From Planctomycetota bacterium (GTDB lineage: Bacteria > Planctomycetota > Phycisphaerae > UBA1845): a stretch of DNA of 7,221 bases. A program made the position numbers and the translations under genes. Shown here piece after piece: positions 5,276 to 7,221 of this stretch (position 1 is its first letter; each line of letters starts with the position of its first letter). Location of the stretch: assembly GCA_022563055.1 (NCBI GenBank), contig JADFOB010000060.1:1-7221 (forward strand). The letters run 5' to 3'. The notes below the pieces were generated by a model. It worked only from the letters and a program-made list of their open reading frames with translations. It ran no database searches and was not told the origin of the DNA.

Positions 5276-5663
5276 TGTTGTCCGGCAGGGAAGCGAGGGC
5301 AGCCGCGATCTGATCCCACGACGGGTCGCGGTCGCCCAGCACGGGGCGGGGGAGCAGCGTCTTGGCGTCACCCACCAGGGCGATGAGCTCCCCAACGCTG
5401 CGCGCAATGACGGGAATCGTAATCGGCTGCCACGCGTACTGCTTCACGGGGAAGGAGAGTACGTCGGGTCGGATTTGATGCACGTGGTTGCCACGAGAGG
5501 TCAGCAAGCGACCCAAGTCCAGCGGCAGGCTCGGGTACTTCTGGGCGGCCTCGAGCGCGACGCCCGAGTCCATCACCGCTTCACCGTCCGCGACGGCGCC
5601 GGTGGTGGGAATACAGCGGAAGTCCGCCCGTTCCATCCAGAGGTTACAGACCTTTTCGATCAT
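5253..5663 (-). CDS. Macro-domain-like (ADP-ribose-binding) protein
   Basis: The protein has 136 residues. TTGAVADGEAVMDSGVALEA (20-39) corresponds to the ADP-ribose-binding loop of macro domains, where a related subfamily reads TNG-x-V-x-x-x-G-x-AVMG-x-GVA. YPSLPLDLGRLLTSRGNHV (43-61), LSFPVKQYAW (69-78), IARSVGELIAL and LLPRPVLGDRDPSW (103-116) follow the same order as in that subfamily, which ends with a LPRPGCGNG loop and D-x-x-FIVV. Two positions differ from that pattern: the TNG Asn is missing and the RPGCG loop reads RPVLG. So binding may be altered. Macro domains bind or hydrolyse ADP-ribose derivatives. The ATG at 5663 has no close Shine-Dalgarno (AGGAG lies 16 bases away). The gene converges on the flotillin and overlaps its last 23 bases, so no terminator fits between them. 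Confidence 0.7.
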   Translation of the reverse strand: MIEKVCNLWMERADFRCIPTTGAVADGEAVMDSGVALEAAQKYPSLPLDLGRLLTSRGNHVHQIRPDVLSFPVKQYAWQPITIPVIARSVGELIALVGDAKTLLPRPVLGDRDPSWDQIAAALASLPDNIIVIQHR

Positions 5664-6244
5664 CGTTTCGATCTCGAGTTCTCCTGGCTGAGTCCCTTAT
5701 CCAAACACCATCCTGTGTGGTATCGGCATCGGATACGCCAGGGTCGTGAAAAGGTGCGATCCTTCCTGGGCCTCAAAGACCCATACGGGCGCCTGGTGCC
5801 AGAGCCCAGCCGAGGGCGGCTGGGCTACACGGGCTGGGCCGCGACGACCCCGCTCTGGACACCGCAGAGCGAAGCCTCTCACCGCATCGGCGTACTCAGG
5901 CTTATCGGTCCAAGGATTCTACACGACTGTCAACCCGGAGTCACCACGGTCGTAGTCCTCTACCGTAGCTCGGAACCGGTTGTAGCAGGGCTCACGCAGG
6001 CCTTGGGACCGAGATGCGCCATCCCCGGCGGACCCCACAACATACCAATTTGACACAGGTTGCCGGGTTTGCCACGCTGCCAAGCACGACGCGTTAAGCT
6101 GGGCGACCCAAGTCGTCGTCACGATGCTCGCAATGTCCAGCCGGGATGTCTGTGCGACGTGCCAAGTTGTTGCGAATAGGATCGACGCCCCGCGAGTTTA
6201 GTGAGGTGATAGCCCGGTTCTATCGGGTTGAAATCCATGGAATT
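5664..6244. other. Non-coding or decayed stretch between macro-domain and DUF3179 genes
   Basis: Open frames run across this stretch on both strands, but none shows a family pattern, a ribosome-binding site or consistent codon use, so I call no gene. It contains the palindromes at 5803-5826 and 5851-5871. The upstream signals of the macro-domain gene (minus) and the DUF3179 gene (plus) must lie at its two ends; I see no convincing -35/-10 pair for either. Confidence 0.4.
5803..5871. repeat. REP-like palindrome (family C, copy 1) plus second hairpin
   Basis: AGCCCAGCCG (5803-5812), loop AGGG, CGGCTGGGCT (5817-5826) is a perfect 10-bp stem. Its inner 20 bases, CCCAGCCGAGGGCGGCTGGG, recur exactly in inverted orientation at 7170-7189. 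A second perfect stem, CGCTCTG (5851-5857), loop of 7, CAGAGCG (5865-5871), follows 24 bases later. Confidence 0.65.
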
Positions 6245-6262
6245 AGGAGGATTAACAAAGTG
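6245..6262 (+). promoter_or_regulatory. Shine-Dalgarno that fixes the start of the DUF3179 gene
   Basis: AGGAGG (6245-6250) stands nine bases before GTG at 6260-6262. This selects the GTG over the upstream in-frame starts back to 6146, whose extra 38 residues have no signal-like or family character. From the GTG the protein begins with a short basic stretch and a hydrophobic helix, as expected for a membrane-anchored protein. Confidence 0.7.
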
Positions 6263-7078
6263 GACGGAAAAACCCGATCCCGGCGCCTCATCGCGGTTGC
6301 CTCGAGCGCTGCGGTGATCCTGGGTGCCACGGCGTGGCTCGCCCGGGGCGGCGACGCTAAAGCGCCGGACAAGACGGACAAGATGTACTACCGGGGAATG
6401 CTCGGACCCGACAGCAAGAAGATCAAAGTTGAGGGCGACAAGACCTTCATTTGGGCGGGTGGGGAGCGGTCCGGTCCCGAGTCCGAATGGTACGACTTCA
6501 CCGGCTCGCCCATCGCCGCGGCTGAGCTACAGTTCGGCATTGGCAAGGACGCCATCCGGGCCATTGACGACCCGTTGTTCGTCGCGCCGGATGATCCGCG
6601 TCTCATGGAGCGTGGGCGACGCCGGTATCGATCGGGTGGTGGACCCAAGACCAGCGATGACATCAAGGTCATCGGAGTTGTCGTGGACGGCGACGCCCGG
6701 GCTTATCCGACCACCCTCCTCAACCACCACGAACTGGTCAACGATCGCGTGGGCGGTAAACCGGTTACGGTCGGTTGGTGACCGCTTGCTCAATTGTCCG
6801 TGGTTCACGGACGTGAGAAGAATGGCGAGATCGACATCTTTGGCGTGAGCGGCTACGTCCACAAGAACGTGTTCCTGATCTTCGACCGCAAGACGGAAAG
6901 CCTCTGGTACCCGCTCGATGACAAGGAGTGGACCGCCATCGCCGGTGTCCGTAAGGGGGAGACCATTCCGTTGGTCGAGGAGCCTGTCATGACACTTGGC
7001 GAGTGGCGAAAGAAGCACCCCGACACCAAGGTGCTCCTCGGTTCCAAGGCAAGCATCGAAAAGAGCGACAGCGGGTAG
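6260..7078 (+). CDS. DUF3179 family protein with in-frame TGA at the conserved CPL cysteine (candidate selenoprotein or nonsense allele)
   Basis: The reading frame has 273 codons including the TAG stop at 7076-7078, with one internal TGA at 6779-6781 (codon 174). Residues 1-28 form a basic start and an uncleaved-looking hydrophobic anchor (RRLIAVASSAAVILGATAWL), so the rest probably faces the periplasm. The family pattern follows: IRAIDDPLFV, IKVIGVVVDGDARAYPTTLL, NHHELVNDRVGGKPVTVGW, then after the TGA PLAQLSVVHGR, FGVSGYVHKNVFLIFDRKTE, SLWYPL and LGEWRKKHPDTKVL. DUF3179 proteins read GG-x-PV-x-V-x-x-CPL at this point, so TGA replaces the conserved Cys exactly. Frame, GC-rich third positions and homology continue unbroken downstream. 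A stem-loop follows (6796-6812). The biochemical function of DUF3179 is not known to me. Without recoding, translation ends at residue 173 and the conserved second half is lost. Confidence 0.75.
6779..6817 (+). promoter_or_regulatory. Putative bacterial SECIS-like stem-loop downstream of the in-frame TGA
   Basis: After the TGA (6779-6781), GTCCGTG (6796-6802), loop GTT, CACGGAC (6806-6812) is a perfect 7-bp stem. A lower stem, CTCA (6789-6792) with TGAG (6814-6817), can stack below an internal loop of ATT opposite G. The apical loop starts with G and lies 21 bases after the TGA. Bacterial SECIS elements have a short stem with a G in a small apical loop at roughly this distance, so the geometry is compatible. 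The stem also encodes protein, so chance cannot be excluded by eye. Confidence 0.4.
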
Positions 7079-7221
7079 TCCTCTGCCACGCCCGTTCTAA
7101 TGGGTTGGTGTGCCCCAGCTCTAGTGCTCTGTCATGCTTGTTTTGACGGGTTGGCTTAGTCATTTGTGGCCCAGCCGCCCTCGGCTGGGTGGGTGTCCAG
7201 ACACAGCGGAGGGCCGCTGTG
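7079..7221. repeat. Downstream region with paired REP-like palindromes (family C, copy 2)
   Basis: CCCAGCCG (7170-7177), loop CCCT, CGGCTGGG (7182-7189) is the exact inverted copy of 5805-5824. Twelve bases later CACAGCGG (7202-7209), loop AGGG, CCGCTGTG (7214-7221) makes a second perfect stem that ends on the last base of the window. The two loops are complementary, so this is a head-to-head pair like a BIME. CTAGTG at 7121 resembles the tip of the MITE-like element at 2440, but only six bases are shared. No gene is seen here. Confidence 0.6.

Noticed and set aside
5259..6053. Plus-strand open frame of 264 codons
   Set aside because: Its first half is antisense to the macro-domain gene and its second half runs through palindromes; no recognisable family.
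5919..6122. Small minus-strand ORF of 67 codons
   Set aside because: No ribosome-binding site, no recognised motif, and no codon-use support.
6146..6259. Upstream start for the DUF3179 protein
   Set aside because: The strong AGGAGG before GTG 6260 and the membrane anchor directly after it favour the shorter form; the extra 38 residues look random.
6779..6781. Alternative genetic code with TGA as a sense codon
   Set aside because: TGA ends the NfeD, flotillin and antitoxin genes at their expected lengths, so it is a normal stop in this organism.
6770..6800. Programmed frameshift to bypass the TGA
   Set aside because: The downstream half is in the same frame as the upstream half, so no frameshift is needed or useful.
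7121..7140. Possible end of a second MITE related to the one at 2440
   Set aside because: Only CTAGTG is shared and no matching inverted end lies within the window.

Overview
The window is GC-rich bacterial DNA with a mosaic gene content. Several small palindrome families lie between genes, one of them next to a remnant of a REP-associated transposase. There is also an IS91-type transposase with a partner integrase, a DUF3179 protein and an NfeD/flotillin pair. Together these suggest an environmental bacterium, perhaps from the Planctomycetota or a related phylum. That is an inference from style, because no rRNA or other phylogenetic marker is present.

Layout. 1-75: the C-terminal tail of a probable FKBP-type peptidyl-prolyl isomerase entering from the left. 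88-479: decayed accessory DNA, with a REP-like palindrome, the C-terminal piece of a REP-associated tyrosine transposase, a second palindrome and a truncated small reading frame. 476-1175 (minus): a type II toxin-antitoxin pair with the toxin first (HigBA-like), with a promoter and palindromic operator at about 1207-1235. 1340-2857 (minus): an insertion-sequence graveyard, with an IS66-like N-terminal fragment joined to an IS91-like N-terminal fragment, preceded by a tyrosine recombinase split by a roughly 137-bp MITE-like insertion with TA target duplication. 2858-3188: no gene seen.

3189-5275 (plus) is the best-preserved region: an NfeD-family membrane protein with a striking Asp-rich repeat, overlapping by 4 bases a flotillin-like SPFH protein. 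The two probably form a membrane-microdomain complex. A macro-domain-like gene (5253-5663, minus) converges on the flotillin and overlaps its end by 23 bases. 5664-6244 holds palindromes but no clear gene.

6260-7078 (plus) encodes a membrane-anchored DUF3179 protein whose reading frame is interrupted by a single TGA. The frame is otherwise intact on both sides, and the TGA sits where the family has a conserved Cys in its CPL motif. A stem-loop follows it at a distance compatible with a bacterial SECIS. This is either a candidate new selenoprotein or a simple nonsense allele, and it is the most interesting observation here. The window ends in a pair of palindromes, one an exact 20-bp inverted copy of a palindrome near 5805.
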